Notes: generated by a model not told the origin, from the letters alone. Counted from the stretch's first letter, positions 17,811 to 27,332 are shown. The stretch is 64,000 nucleotides of DNA from Algoriphagus iocasae (GCF_014206875.1 NZ_JACIJO010000003.1:37966-101965), one strand, 5' to 3'. Numbers and translations: made by a program.

Positions 17811-18863
17811 ATGGATATAAACGTAGCACTCTTAAAAGAAATTTGTGAAATAGCCGGAGCTCCTGGTTTTGAGAAGAGAGTGAGAGATCTTGTCGTAGAA
17901 TTAGTAAGTCCAATTTCCGATGAGGTGAAGATTGATAATCTAGGGAACGTGATTGCAATCAAAAAGGGTAAGAATAATCCTGATGGTAAGCGTGTGATGG
18001 TAGCAGCTCATATGGATGAAATCGGATTTATAGTCACTCATATCGATGATAACGGATTTTTGAGATTTCATACCTTGGGTGGATTTGATCCTAAGACTTT
18101 AACAGCACAGCGGGTTATCGTCCATGGGAAAAAGGATTTGGTAGGAGTGATGGGAAGCAAACCAATCCATGTGATGTCTGCAGAAGAAAGAACCAAGCTG
18201 CCAAAAACGACTGATTTCTTTATTGATTTGGGGATGTCAAAAGAGGAGGTGGTGAAATACATTTCTATCGGAGATCCAGTGACCAGAGACCGTGAATTGA
18301 TAGAAATGGGTGATTGTGTCAACTGTAAATCTATTGACAACCGAGTGGCAGTGTTTATTTTGATCGAAACACTTAAAAACTTAAAGAATCCTGCTTACGA
18401 TGTTTATGCGACTTTTACCGTACAGGAGGAAGTTGGTCTGAGGGGAGCAAATGTTGCGGCACATGGCATCAATCCTGATTTTGGAATCGCATTGGATACA
18501 ACGATTGCTTTTGATGTGCCCGGGGCGCAGGCTCATGAGAAAGTGACAGAATTAGGCAAAGGAACTGCGATAAAAATTATGGATGCAATGACGATCTGTG
18601 ATTATCGTATGGTGGAATTTATGAAGCAGACTGCGGATAAGGAAAAGATCAAATGGCAACCCGAGATCCTGACAGCTGGAGGAACTGATACAGCTGGTGT
18701 GCAAAGAATGGGGAAGCAAGGAGCAATTGCCGGAGCGATTTCCATTCCTACTAGACATCTTCATCAGGTGATTGAGATGGCACATAAGCAAGATATTGCT
18801 GATTCTATTTCTTTATTGATAGCATGTCTTGAGCAAGTGGATCAGTACGATTGGAAACACTGA
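17811..18863 (+). CDS. M42 family metallopeptidase (glutamyl/endoglucanase-type aminopeptidase)
   Basis: A 350-residue cytosolic peptidase of the dodecameric TET type that removes N-terminal residues from peptides. All dinuclear metal and catalytic motifs are visible: AAHMDEIGF (His and Asp, about 65-73), SIDNRVAVF (bridging Asp), VQEEVGLRGA (Glu-Glu pair), GIALDTT (Asp), and IPTRHLHQ near the end (His). Length is standard. The gene starts 65 bases after the preceding terminator and ends before its own. Confidence 0.93.
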   Translation: MDINVALLKEICEIAGAPGFEKRVRDLVVELVSPISDEVKIDNLGNVIAIKKGKNNPDGKRVMVAAHMDEIGFIVTHIDDNGFLRFHTLGGFDPKTLTAQRVIVHGKKDLVGVMGSKPIHVMSAEERTKLPKTTDFFIDLGMSKEEVVKYISIGDPVTRDRELIEMGDCVNCKSIDNRVAVFILIETLKNLKNPAYDVYATFTVQEEVGLRGANVAAHGINPDFGIALDTTIAFDVPGAQAHEKVTELGKGTAIKIMDAMTICDYRMVEFMKQTADKEKIKWQPEILTAGGTDTAGVQRMGKQGAIAGAISIPTRHLHQVIEMAHKQDIADSISLLIACLEQVDQYDWKH

Positions 18864-18881
18864 TTTTTTGAAAATTCTTTC

Positions 18882-18915
18882 AAAGCCATTTCGATTTAAT
18901 CGGGATGGCTTTTTT
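18882..18915 (+). terminator. Intrinsic terminator after the M42 peptidase gene
   Basis: AAAGCCAT and ATGGCTTT arms with an inner CGAT/ATCG pairing, ending in a run of T. Confidence 0.8.
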
Positions 18916-18981
18916 CTTTTTCATACTTAGCAAAACCGAAGGCTAAACCCTGTAGGCCTTTTTTTTGCATTTTTTCATCGT

Positions 18982-19977
18982 ATGATTACTGAAATTGTCC
19001 CACAAAAACAGATTAGCTCTAAAGATAAAATTAGAGTAGAACCGTTTCTGGCGTTTGGAAACAAGCAGCAGGTTTTTGTTAAAGGCCGAGTAGTGACCTC
19101 TTATAGCCGAAAAAAGCCTACTTCTAGGAATTCCTGGATAAAAAATATTCTAGCCACCATTCGTAGGTATTCTGTAAAAAGCATTCCGGAGGCTTTAGTG
19201 GAGATCCAGTTTCATGATAAAAACCTGAAGGTCAGAACTGATGAGGATGGGGTTTTTGAGAAACAAATTGAGGTGGAAAATCCCAATTTGGAAATTCCTG
19301 AACATGTGAACTTGAGGGTGCTTGAGCCAATCGAAAAAAATAAGCCGGTATGGGTCAGTAAAAACGTCCAAAGGTTTGATGAGGAAGAAGGAGTTATCTC
19401 TGATATAGATGACACAATTATCATTTCTCATGCGACAGACCTTGGGAAAAAGTTTTGGCTTTCAATCTCAAAGAATGCCTATACAAGGAGACCTCTTCCT
19501 GGTGTCTCTGACTTTTATAAAGAATTGACAGGAAACGGTGAAAGACCCCTTTTCTATGTGTCAAGCAGTGATTGGTCAATGTATGATCTGATTCGTGACT
19601 TTATGCGATTCAGGCATATTCCTAAAGGACCAACTTTATTAAAAGATAAACATCTCAATCTTAAGAATATTTGGAAATCGGGTGGTGGAGATCATGGCCA
19701 TAAGCTGGATAAAATAATTTTCCTGTTTAACCTATATCCACAGATGCGATTTTTCTTGATAGGGGATAGTGGACAGCATGATCCGGAAATATATGCGGAA
19801 GTGATCAAAAGATTTCCAGGTCGGGTAATTGCAGTCTTTATCCGGATTGTGGGTGACTTGGAATTAGATAGAAAAGCCAAACTCGATGCGGAGGTTGGAA
19901 TGGAGAAATTCTTCTTTGTGGAGACCTCAGAGCAGGCGATGGAATTGGCAAATAAGCATCAGTTTATTAAAAAATAA
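18982..19977 (+). CDS. App1-type phosphatidate phosphatase family protein (DUF2183)
   Basis: A 331-residue HAD-fold protein. An N-terminal beta-rich region (about 1-130) precedes the App1 catalytic domain with the nucleophile motif DIDDTI (about 139-144), the YVSSSDWSMYDLI segment, PLLKDKHL-like basic residues, and the FLIGDSGQHDPEIY motif. Yeast App1 dephosphorylates phosphatidate to diacylglycerol; bacterial homologues are mostly untested. No signal peptide or membrane segment is evident. It lies four bases upstream of a diacylglycerol-kinase-family gene, which would carry out the opposite reaction, so the two probably form one lipid-related unit. Confidence 0.87.
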   Translation: MITEIVPQKQISSKDKIRVEPFLAFGNKQQVFVKGRVVTSYSRKKPTSRNSWIKNILATIRRYSVKSIPEALVEIQFHDKNLKVRTDEDGVFEKQIEVENPNLEIPEHVNLRVLEPIEKNKPVWVSKNVQRFDEEEGVISDIDDTIIISHATDLGKKFWLSISKNAYTRRPLPGVSDFYKELTGNGERPLFYVSSSDWSMYDLIRDFMRFRHIPKGPTLLKDKHLNLKNIWKSGGGDHGHKLDKIIFLFNLYPQMRFFLIGDSGQHDPEIYAEVIKRFPGRVIAVFIRIVGDLELDRKAKLDAEVGMEKFFFVETSEQAMELANKHQFIKK

Positions 19978-19981
19978 GAGT

Positions 19982-20887
19982 ATGAGAAAAGTATGTTTGT
20001 TTGTTTACAACCCGATTTCGGGGGACAACACAATAGAGAGGGAAGAATTGATCGAAAAGCTTGATCTGAAACTTCCTGAATACGAAGCCCAGGTTTTTGA
20101 AACTACTGGTGAAGATGATGCCATAAAGATCAAAATGGAATTTGATCGAGTTAGGCCTGATCTGGTAATGATCGGTGGAGGAGATGGTACTGTGAAGCTC
20201 GTGGCAATGGCCTTAAAAGAGGTAGAAGTTCCTTTGTGTATTGTGCCGCTTGGCTCTGCCAATGGTTTGGCAAAATGCATGGGAATTAATACAGTGGAGG
20301 ATGCATGGGAGGCTATCCGTAATTTTAATTTACATCCAATCGATGCGATTCGAATCAATGATGAGATTTGTCTTCATATGGCAGATTTTGGCTTCAATGC
20401 CAACTTGGTCAAAAAGTTTGAAAGTGTCGATGGCAGAGGAATGCTGGCCTATATCAAGAGTTCTCTTTCTGAGATTTTCACGACAGAACCAAAAGTCTAT
20501 CGCTTGAATATCGATGGTCAAAGTCGTGAAGTCGCTGCCAAAATGCTTGTGATTGCCAATGGCGATCAATATGGAACCGGTGCTTTGATCAATTGTAGAG
20601 GTAAAATGGATGATGGGAAATTTGAGATCATTGCCCTTAATCCAGAATCTGCGAAAGACTACATCCGAATGACTTTGGCAATGTTTAAAGGAGATTTGGA
20701 AGAACAAAATTCCTCCAATGTTTTCCGCTGTGAAACCTGTGAAATAGAAAATCCGGAGGAAGTTGAGTTTCAAATTGATGGCGAAACAATGGGGAAACCT
20801 TCAAAAGTTATTGCCAAAATTGAGAAAGCTGCATTTCAGTTTCTGACATCCAAACAATATGCAGCCTGCCAAAAGGATCTTTCCTAG
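19982..20887 (+). CDS. Diacylglycerol kinase family lipid kinase
   Basis: A 301-residue cytosolic kinase. I use the ATG at 19982, four bases after the phosphatase stop, because the longer reading frame runs back into the phosphatase and adds 32 residues unlike the family. The sequence opens with CLFVYNPISGDN, then carries the nucleotide-binding GGGDGTVKLVA (about 66-76) and PLGSANGLAKCMGI (about 87-100). The rest matches the C-terminal domain of the YegS/DgkB family. Such enzymes phosphorylate diacylglycerol, sphingoid or related lipids with ATP; the exact substrate is not predictable. Confidence 0.9.
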   Translation: MRKVCLFVYNPISGDNTIEREELIEKLDLKLPEYEAQVFETTGEDDAIKIKMEFDRVRPDLVMIGGGDGTVKLVAMALKEVEVPLCIVPLGSANGLAKCMGINTVEDAWEAIRNFNLHPIDAIRINDEICLHMADFGFNANLVKKFESVDGRGMLAYIKSSLSEIFTTEPKVYRLNIDGQSREVAAKMLVIANGDQYGTGALINCRGKMDDGKFEIIALNPESAKDYIRMTLAMFKGDLEEQNSSNVFRCETCEIENPEEVEFQIDGETMGKPSKVIAKIEKAAFQFLTSKQYAACQKDLS

Positions 20888-20957
20888 ACTTTATAAAGTT
20901 ATTGCCCCAAAATTTAAGAGTTTTGTATATCTTCCTTTTTCAATATTCTCTCATCCC

Positions 20958-21767
20958 ATGATCAAGAAAGTTATTCAATTCTTTTCTCTTGCTATAGTTT
21001 GTGTAGCATGTACCCAAAACAAAGCAGAAGTTTCTACTAATTCATCTGAGAAGCAGGATTCGCAGTGGATCACTATGTTTAATGGTGAAAACCTAGACAG
21101 CTGGATTCCCAAAATCCAACATCATGAAACTGGAGAGAATTATGCGAATACATTTCGAGTAGAAGATGGCATTATTGAGGTGAATTACGATGACTATAAT
21201 GAAGGTTTTAATGATCGCTATGGTCATTTGTTTTATGAGAAACCTTTTTCCTCATTTCATATGACTTGGGAATATCGATTTACCGATCAGTGGATGGAAG
21301 ATGCTGCGAGCTACACTTATCGAAACAGCGGCGTCATGTTTCACTCACAGGCTCCCAACTCCATTCTAAAGGAGCAGGATTGGCCGATTTCTGTAGAATG
21401 GCAAATGCTTGCCGAAGAGGAGGAGGGTGTTCCTAGACCTACAGGAAATATGTGCTCTCCAGGAACAGACGTGTTTTTCGAAGGGGAAAAAGACCCTCGT
21501 CACTGTATCAATTCTACTTCGGATACTTACAAATGGGATGAATGGGTAAGAGCAGATCTCATCGTTTTTGCAGACTCGTTGGTTATTCACTTAGTGAATG
21601 GAGATACTGTTTTGCAATACACCAAACCACAAATTGGAGGAGGGACAGCTAACAGATTTGACCCAGCCATAAAAGTAGATGGTCAACTTCTCAAAGAAGG
21701 CTACATCGGTCTTCAGAGTGAAGGTCAAGGGGTATTATTCAGAGATCTAAGAATTAAAGAACTATAA
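20958..21767 (+). CDS. DUF1080 (3-keto-disaccharide hydrolase-like) lipoprotein
   Basis: A 269-residue exported protein. The ATG at 20958 gives a classic lipoprotein signal ending CVA-C; earlier in-frame starts overlap the kinase gene and spoil it. The mature part is one DUF1080 domain, a concanavalin/LamG-like beta-sandwich: it opens ITMFNGENLDSW and ends GYIGLQSEGQGVLFRDLRIKEL, the usual family ending, with YRNSGVMFHSQ and WEYR strands between. Some family members hydrolyse 3-keto-glycosides; many only bind sugars. Catalytic activity is not assured. Confidence 0.88.
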   Translation: MIKKVIQFFSLAIVCVACTQNKAEVSTNSSEKQDSQWITMFNGENLDSWIPKIQHHETGENYANTFRVEDGIIEVNYDDYNEGFNDRYGHLFYEKPFSSFHMTWEYRFTDQWMEDAASYTYRNSGVMFHSQAPNSILKEQDWPISVEWQMLAEEEEGVPRPTGNMCSPGTDVFFEGEKDPRHCINSTSDTYKWDEWVRADLIVFADSLVIHLVNGDTVLQYTKPQIGGGTANRFDPAIKVDGQLLKEGYIGLQSEGQGVLFRDLRIKEL

Positions 21768-21808
21768 ATTCAGGTTTTCTTTGGAATGAAAAATTCTGCC
21801 TAAATTAA

Positions 21809-22834
21809 ATGGTCAGAGATTTTTCACTTTATAAAAAGGAAACCATGGAATCAAAACACGGATTTTTAAAAATGTCAATGGCAGAATTTGCTGTTTGGAT
21901 TCAAGAACAGCGGATAGCTAGAACCATATTGACAGTCCAGCAGCATCATACTTGGAGCCCAAGTTATACCCATTTTAATGGAAATAACCACTTCGAAAGA
22001 CAAGCTGCGATGAAAAATTATCATGTCAGGAATAATGGCTGGCAGGATATAGGACAACATTTCACCTCTTTCCCAGATGGAACAATACTTACAGGAAGGT
22101 CATTGGAATCCACGCCGGCCTGTATTTATGGAGCCAATAGAGATTCGATTTGTATTGAGCACTTTGGCAACTTTGATCTCAATGGAGATACTATGACAAA
22201 TGCACATCGGGACACTATTGTCCAGATGACTGCAGCTTTATGCGACAAATTCAGATTGCCCCTCAATAGCTTTAGCATTATTTACCATCATTGGTTTGAC
22301 CTGAATACCGGAAAGAGAAATAATGGAACCGGTACCAATAAATCCTGTCCTGGTACCAATTTCTTTGGAGGAAATAAGGTCGATAATTTTAATGCAAACT
22401 TTTTGCCTTTGGTGGCTCAGCAGCTTCTAGGAAGACCAGCTCCAACTCCACCGGATGCGATCCAAAAATATGTGGTTGTCACCGCTTCTGCTCTAAATGT
22501 CCGAGAACTTCCTTCTGGGAGTTCATCGAAAGTGTCGAATCGGGAACCTGCTCAGTTGGGAGCAGTATTGAGAATTTATGATGAGTCAAACGGTTGGCTG
22601 AAAATCTCTAACAGCCAATCCCACTGGGTTTATGGGAGATATACAACCGATGTGAAACGTGCCACAGTCAATGCGAATGTCTTGCGGGTAAGAAGTGGGC
22701 CAGGAACCAATTTTTCTATCGTTGACAACCTCATGCAAAATGAAGAAGTGTTTATTTCTCAGGAAGTAAATGGCTGGTGTAAAATCAGTCTTGAGGAGAA
22801 ATGGCTCAGTAAATCCTTTTTGGATTTTTCTTGA
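21809..22834 (+). CDS. N-acetylmuramoyl-L-alanine amidase with two SH3 domains
   Basis: A 341-residue protein (329 if the ATG at 21845 is used). The Amidase_2/PGRP-like domain (about 30-200) shows putative zinc ligands in QQHHTWSP, YHHWFDL and NKSCPGTNF and would cut the muramyl-L-alanine bond of peptidoglycan. Two bacterial SH3 domains follow (about 220-280 with ASALNVRELPSG, and 285-341 with ANVLRVRSGPGTN), which commonly bind cell-wall peptides. No signal peptide or membrane anchor is visible from either start, unusual for a housekeeping amidase and more like an endolysin or a protein exported another way. Confidence 0.88.
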   Translation: MVRDFSLYKKETMESKHGFLKMSMAEFAVWIQEQRIARTILTVQQHHTWSPSYTHFNGNNHFERQAAMKNYHVRNNGWQDIGQHFTSFPDGTILTGRSLESTPACIYGANRDSICIEHFGNFDLNGDTMTNAHRDTIVQMTAALCDKFRLPLNSFSIIYHHWFDLNTGKRNNGTGTNKSCPGTNFFGGNKVDNFNANFLPLVAQQLLGRPAPTPPDAIQKYVVVTASALNVRELPSGSSSKVSNREPAQLGAVLRIYDESNGWLKISNSQSHWVYGRYTTDVKRATVNANVLRVRSGPGTNFSIVDNLMQNEEVFISQEVNGWCKISLEEKWLSKSFLDFS

Positions 22835-22849
22835 TACTCCCAATCCAAT

Positions 22850-22887
22850 AAAAAATCCGACAATCATTATAGCTGTCGGATTTTTTT
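22850..22887. terminator. Bidirectional intrinsic terminator between amidase gene and valS
   Basis: AAAAAATCCGACA pairs perfectly with TGTCGGATTTTTT around an 11-base loop. With A- and T-runs on both sides it serves both convergent genes. Confidence 0.9.
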
Positions 22888-22928
22888 ATTGCTCCAATTT
22901 GGATTGAATCAAGCAGTTTGACCTGCAT

Positions 22929-25562
22929 TTATCCTAGCTTAGATAAGCTCTCTTCCAAAGCTTTGATTTTTGCTTCAGCATCGGCTTGCTTCTTTCGCTC
23001 CATCTCTATCACTTTTTCTGGAGCTCCAGATACAAAACGTTCGTTGCTGAGTTTCTTCATCACAGAATTCAAGAAGCCTTTCGTATAATCCAGTTCTTTT
23101 TGGATGTTGGCTTTTTCCTCCTCCACGTTGATGGAATCTCCCATCGGTACAAAGCACTCATCAGATTTAACCACGAAGCTGATTGCATTTTCTACTTTGA
23201 CTCCGAAAACCAAAGAAGAAAGGTTCGCCAGCTTTATCAAAACTGATTTGAAGCGTGTGTACATCGCTTCATTTTTGGCATTCACAGTTAGATCAAGAGC
23301 TTCTTTTGGAGACATTCCTTTAGATGCACGTAGATTTCTAACTTGAGAAACTACTTCGAAAATCTGATTTGCTTCTTCTATAATCTTACTATCAAAAGCC
23401 TTTTCTTTCGGCCAGGATGCCAAAATCAAAGACTCTTCTACCGATCTTTCTTTGATTTGATGCCAAAGTTCTTCCGAGATAAAAGGCATAAATGGATGAA
23501 GAATTTTCAGAATGTCTTCAAATATCGCAATGGTCTTATCGTAAGTCGCTTGGTCGATAGGATGCTGATATTCCGGTTTGATCATCTCAAGGTACCAAGA
23601 ACAGAAATCTCCCCAAACCAACTTATAAGTAGTCATCAGAGCATCAGAAATTCTGAATTTGTCGAAATGCTCATTGATCTCTACCAATGCTTGGTTGAAT
23701 CTATTTTCAAACCATTCAATGCTGGAAGCATTTTCACTTCCATCCAATTTCGGGTCGATTTCCCATCCTTTTACCAGTCGGAAAGCGTTCCAGATTTTAT
23801 TGGCGAAGTTTCTTCCTTGCTCGACTAATTTATCGTCATAAGGCAAGTCATTTCCAGCAGGGGAAGAGAACAGCATTCCAGTACGTACGCCGTCTGCACC
23901 GTTTTGAGCAATTAGATCTAAAGGATCAGGAGAATTGCCCAAGGATTTAGACATTTTTCTACCCAGCTTATCACGTACGATACCTGTTAGATAAACATTC
24001 CTGAAAGGCTTTTCACCCATATATTCGTATCCAGCAATGATCATTCTAGCTACCCAGAAGAAAAGGATCTCAGGAGCAGTTACCAGATCGTTCGTAGGAT
24101 AGTAATATTTCAAATCCTCATTTGGCTTGCCTGTAGTGAAGACCTCCGAGTCGAACACAGAAATCGGCCATAGCCAAGAGCTGAACCAAGTATCCAATAC
24201 ATCTTCATCCTGATTCAAATCAGCTGCAGTAAACTGATTGCCAAATTGTTCATTTGCGATTTTAAGAGCTTCTTCGGCAGTTTTTGCAACAACAAATTCA
24301 CCGTTTGGAAGGTGGTATGCAGGAATTCTATGTCCCCACCAGAGTTGACGGGAAATACACCAATCACGTACATTTTCCATCCAAGAGCGGTACATGTTCT
24401 TGAATTTTGGTGGGTACAATTGGATCACGTCATCCATCACAGAACTGAGTGCTGGCTTGGTGATTTCATCCATTTTCAGGAACCACTGCAAAGAAAGTTT
24501 TGGCTCGATGACTGCATCTGTTCTTTCAGAATGACCAACGTTAGATTTATAATCTTCGATTTTATCCAATTGGTCGATTTCCTTCAGCTTCTTCCCAATC
24601 ATTTTTCTGGCGACAAAACGATCTTCACCAACTAAGATTTGAGCTTTCTCATTTAATGTTCCATCGTCATTCAAAATATCGATGACCTCCAATTTATGCT
24701 TCAATCCTAGCTCGTAGTCATTGATATCGTGGGCAGGTGTTACTTTCAAGCAACCGGTGCCAAATTCCATATCTACGTACTCATCTTCGATGATTGGAAT
24801 AGGACGATTGATCAGAGGAACAATTGCTTTCTTTCCCTTCAAGTGGGTGAAACGAGGATCATTTGGGTTGACACAGATCGCCACATCGGCCATGATTGTT
24901 TCAGGTCGAGTAGTAGCAATCGTCAGGAATTCATCTTGCGTTCCCTCAATTTTATATTTGATATAGTAAAGCTTTGAAGCTATCTCTTTGGTGATTACCT
25001 CATCATCTGAAAGGGCGGTTTTTCCTTTTGGATCCCAGTTGACCATACGGATGCCGCGGTAGATTTTTCCTTTTTTGTGTAAGTCCACAAAAACAGAGAT
25101 CACCGCATCGCTCAAGCCTTCATCCATGGTGAAGGCGGTTCGGTCCCAATCACAAGATGCACCCAATTTCTTGAGTTGGTCTAAAATGATTCCACCATAT
25201 TTTTCTTTCCATTCCCAGGCATGCTTCAAGAATTCTTCACGGGAAATAGATTTTTTATCAATTCCCTGTTCTTTCAGCATGTTTACAACTTTTGTTTCAG
25301 TTGCAATAGAGGCATGGTCAGTACCAGGTACCCAGCACGCATTTTTGCCTTGCATTCTGGCACGTCTGATCAATACATCCTGAATGGTATTGTTTAGCAT
25401 GTGACCCATGTGAAGGACCCCGGTGACGTTAGGTGGAGGGATTACGATGGTGTAGGGCTCTTTATTCGGATCAACTTTCGAAGAAAAAAGCTTGTGCTCC
25501 ATCCAGTAAGCATACCACTTGGCTTCCGCTGAGGCTGGATCGTATTTGCTGGCAATAGACAT
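22929..25562 (-). CDS. valS: Valyl-tRNA synthetase
   Basis: An 877-residue class I aminoacyl-tRNA synthetase that charges tRNA-Val. It has the HIGH-type motif HMGH in NVTGVLHMGHML (about 50-55), a connective editing domain that hydrolyses Thr-tRNA-Val (TTRPETIMADVA), the KMSKS loop in LGRKMSKSLGNS, an anticodon-binding helical domain, and a C-terminal coiled-coil arm (about 810-877, ending KIKALEESLSKLG). Length is standard. It is monocistronic, with a -7 box 23 bases upstream of the ATG. Confidence 0.98.
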   Translation of the reverse strand: MSIASKYDPASAEAKWYAYWMEHKLFSSKVDPNKEPYTIVIPPPNVTGVLHMGHMLNNTIQDVLIRRARMQGKNACWVPGTDHASIATETKVVNMLKEQGIDKKSISREEFLKHAWEWKEKYGGIILDQLKKLGASCDWDRTAFTMDEGLSDAVISVFVDLHKKGKIYRGIRMVNWDPKGKTALSDDEVITKEIASKLYYIKYKIEGTQDEFLTIATTRPETIMADVAICVNPNDPRFTHLKGKKAIVPLINRPIPIIEDEYVDMEFGTGCLKVTPAHDINDYELGLKHKLEVIDILNDDGTLNEKAQILVGEDRFVARKMIGKKLKEIDQLDKIEDYKSNVGHSERTDAVIEPKLSLQWFLKMDEITKPALSSVMDDVIQLYPPKFKNMYRSWMENVRDWCISRQLWWGHRIPAYHLPNGEFVVAKTAEEALKIANEQFGNQFTAADLNQDEDVLDTWFSSWLWPISVFDSEVFTTGKPNEDLKYYYPTNDLVTAPEILFFWVARMIIAGYEYMGEKPFRNVYLTGIVRDKLGRKMSKSLGNSPDPLDLIAQNGADGVRTGMLFSSPAGNDLPYDDKLVEQGRNFANKIWNAFRLVKGWEIDPKLDGSENASSIEWFENRFNQALVEINEHFDKFRISDALMTTYKLVWGDFCSWYLEMIKPEYQHPIDQATYDKTIAIFEDILKILHPFMPFISEELWHQIKERSVEESLILASWPKEKAFDSKIIEEANQIFEVVSQVRNLRASKGMSPKEALDLTVNAKNEAMYTRFKSVLIKLANLSSLVFGVKVENAISFVVKSDECFVPMGDSINVEEEKANIQKELDYTKGFLNSVMKKLSNERFVSGAPEKVIEMERKKQADAEAKIKALEESLSKLG

Positions 25563-25585
25563 AAATCGGATAATTAATTGAGGTG

Positions 25586-25593
25586 CAAAAATA
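25586..25593 (-). promoter_or_regulatory. -7 box (TATTTTTG) of valS
   Basis: Exact TAnnTTTG on the reverse strand, 23 bases before the valS ATG. No clear -33 element. Confidence 0.45.
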
Positions 25594-25828
25594 GGGAAAA
25601 AGCCTATTTTGGAGGCATGATTATGTGATCAATTATTGGAAGTGGGGAAAATAGCTGGATCAGAGCAATAGTATTGACTCTATTGTATCAGGCAAGTGAG
25701 TGAGTGACTTAACATACTTTTTTCATCCTGAATGGATTCGGTGTTTTTTACCCCGAAGAGCTAGACTAGATGTCGTATCACCTTTAAAGAAGTTAGACTT
25801 GCTAATACCTATTATTGTGTTTTTTGAG

Positions 25829-26329
25829 TCAATATTTAATCTCCAATACCTCAAATATTCGATCTCCTTTGGTTAAACTTAAGGTGGCTTTTTCACCCAC
25901 TTTTTTGCCAATTAAAATCATGGCAATTGGAGAAATAAAAGAGATTTTGTTTTTAGAGATATCTGCTTCATCTACGCCTACTAGTTGATAGGTCATTGCC
26001 TTAGGACTTTTTCCGATTTTGAGTGTTACTTTCGCTCCGAAACGGATTTCATTTTTTGGTTGATCGTTTAAGTCCACAATTTTGGCAGTGGCAATTCGCT
26101 CATCCAGCAACTTAATTTTTGCACTAATGAAATTAGAAGCGATCCGCTTTTCTTGTTCTGTAGCAGCTGTGATGTTGCTTTTCTCTTTAATGAGACCCTG
26201 TTTTTCGGCTCGCAATTCAGCTAATCCATTTTCAGTGACATAGTTGGTGATTCCATTTGGTAAATCAGCTCTTGGTGGAACTAACGGGGTTTCTTCCTGA
26301 TCTTCTTCTTTTACAAATCCTCTGCTCAT
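25829..26329 (-). CDS. GreA/GreB family transcript-cleavage factor
   Basis: A 166-residue protein starting at the ATG at 26329 (MSRGFVKEEDQEE); an in-frame TTG five codons earlier is unlikely. The N-terminal coiled-coil (about 30-95, VTENGLAELRAEKQGLIKEK onward) would reach into the RNA polymerase secondary channel. The C-terminal FKBP-like domain carries ISFISPIAMILIGKKVGEKATL. Such factors rescue backtracked polymerase by stimulating cleavage of the 3' RNA end. The acidic, proline-containing N-terminus is typical of the Bacteroidota GreB-like subgroup; a polymerase-binding regulator lacking cleavage activity is an alternative. Confidence 0.85.
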   Translation of the reverse strand: MSRGFVKEEDQEETPLVPPRADLPNGITNYVTENGLAELRAEKQGLIKEKSNITAATEQEKRIASNFISAKIKLLDERIATAKIVDLNDQPKNEIRFGAKVTLKIGKSPKAMTYQLVGVDEADISKNKISFISPIAMILIGKKVGEKATLSLTKGDRIFEVLEIKY

Positions 26330-26348
26330 GGTCTGGATATTCAACTTT

Positions 26349-26356
26349 CAAAAATA
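26349..26356 (-). promoter_or_regulatory. -7 box (TATTTTTG) of the Gre-factor gene
   Basis: Exact TAnnTTTG on the reverse strand, 19 bases before the ATG at 26329. It also supports the ATG over the upstream TTG start. Confidence 0.45.
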
Positions 26357-26423
26357 AATAAGGAGTTTAGGAAGGAATAAGTTTCATTAAACATGCTGGA
26401 AAGGAGTTTTCAAAAGAATAGGC

Positions 26424-27332
26424 TTATTCCCTTTTTTCTAAGTAAACCACTTCTTGATCTAAATGGTAAGTCATATTGAAATCGAGCAATAAAGCTTGTC
26501 CTATAAGCCCATCTCCTATTCTTTCTGAAATTTCATTTAAAGGATCGACTTCAAAAACAACTGGAATATTTCTCCATTCTTTTGTTCCAAGTTCAGCAGA
26601 ACGAATTTTGCCTCTTAGATTGTTGGTAATGGTTGAATCTATACTGAACCCTTTTCTACTTTTGTATTTTTTTTGAGGGTCTAATAAGTCATATTTAGTA
26701 GTCACTTGGTTGTGTAATGTTATGTGATTGGCAGCACCAGTATCAATTTTTAAAATCATGGATAGACTTTCTTTTGATTTTTTTGGAGTAACACTCACAG
26801 GTAAACCAAAATGTCCCGATTCCAGATTAATTATTTTTAGAGGTCTTGAGTTACCAGAATACTCATAATTGGCAGGGGAGAAAAAACGCATTTCCATAGC
26901 ATCAATGTTTGTTTCTACCACTAGTTGATTGAGCAGGTCCAATCCCAAAATACCATCAACATTTGTTTTAAGGTACTCACTTAAATGAGATAAATCCATC
27001 AAATAGAATGTGACGTCATTTAGTTCGGAATCTTCTCCAATTGATAAGTGGTTGTTTTTTGAAGTTTTTGAAACTAGTGGCTTTCCTGCAGTTCCAATTT
27101 TTGTTTCGCCAGAATAAGAAAGGTCTATTTTATCTTCTAGCCTTTGGTCAATTGCTGTAACTCCAGCGCCCGAATCAAACATGAAATTCCACGATTGTGA
27201 GTTGTCATTTATTTTAACTTCTATAAATATCAAATTCTCTACAATCTGAATTGGGGTCTTATCTATAATTTGCATCCCAAAAATTGGATGAATGCTTAAG
27301 ATTAAAATCGAAATTATCAGGAGCTTCTTCAT
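26424..27332 (-). CDS. Retropepsin-like aspartic protease, exported
   Basis: A 302-residue protein with a signal peptide (MKKLLIISILILSIHPIFG). It contains two aspartic-protease active-site motifs, FMFDSGAGVTAID (D53) and LKIDTGAANHITLH (D197), each followed by hydrophobic flap-type strands such as VDGILGLDLLNQL. Both lobes are therefore in one chain, as in other clan AA proteases of Bacteroidota, whereas retroviral enzymes dimerise. Probably periplasmic or surface-located; substrate unknown. Transcribed alone. Confidence 0.85.
   Translation of the reverse strand: MKKLLIISILILSIHPIFGMQIIDKTPIQIVENLIFIEVKINDNSQSWNFMFDSGAGVTAIDQRLEDKIDLSYSGETKIGTAGKPLVSKTSKNNHLSIGEDSELNDVTFYLMDLSHLSEYLKTNVDGILGLDLLNQLVVETNIDAMEMRFFSPANYEYSGNSRPLKIINLESGHFGLPVSVTPKKSKESLSMILKIDTGAANHITLHNQVTTKYDLLDPQKKYKSRKGFSIDSTITNNLRGKIRSAELGTKEWRNIPVVFEVDPLNEISERIGDGLIGQALLLDFNMTYHLDQEVVYLEKRE

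Noticed and set aside
19886..19981. 32-residue N-terminal extension of the lipid kinase
   Set aside because: Overlaps the phosphatase gene out of frame and is unlike the family; the ATG at 19982 gives the normal start.
20241..20773. ORFs on both strands within the lipid kinase gene
   Set aside because: Shadow frames of a conserved kinase; no signal peptide or domain pattern.
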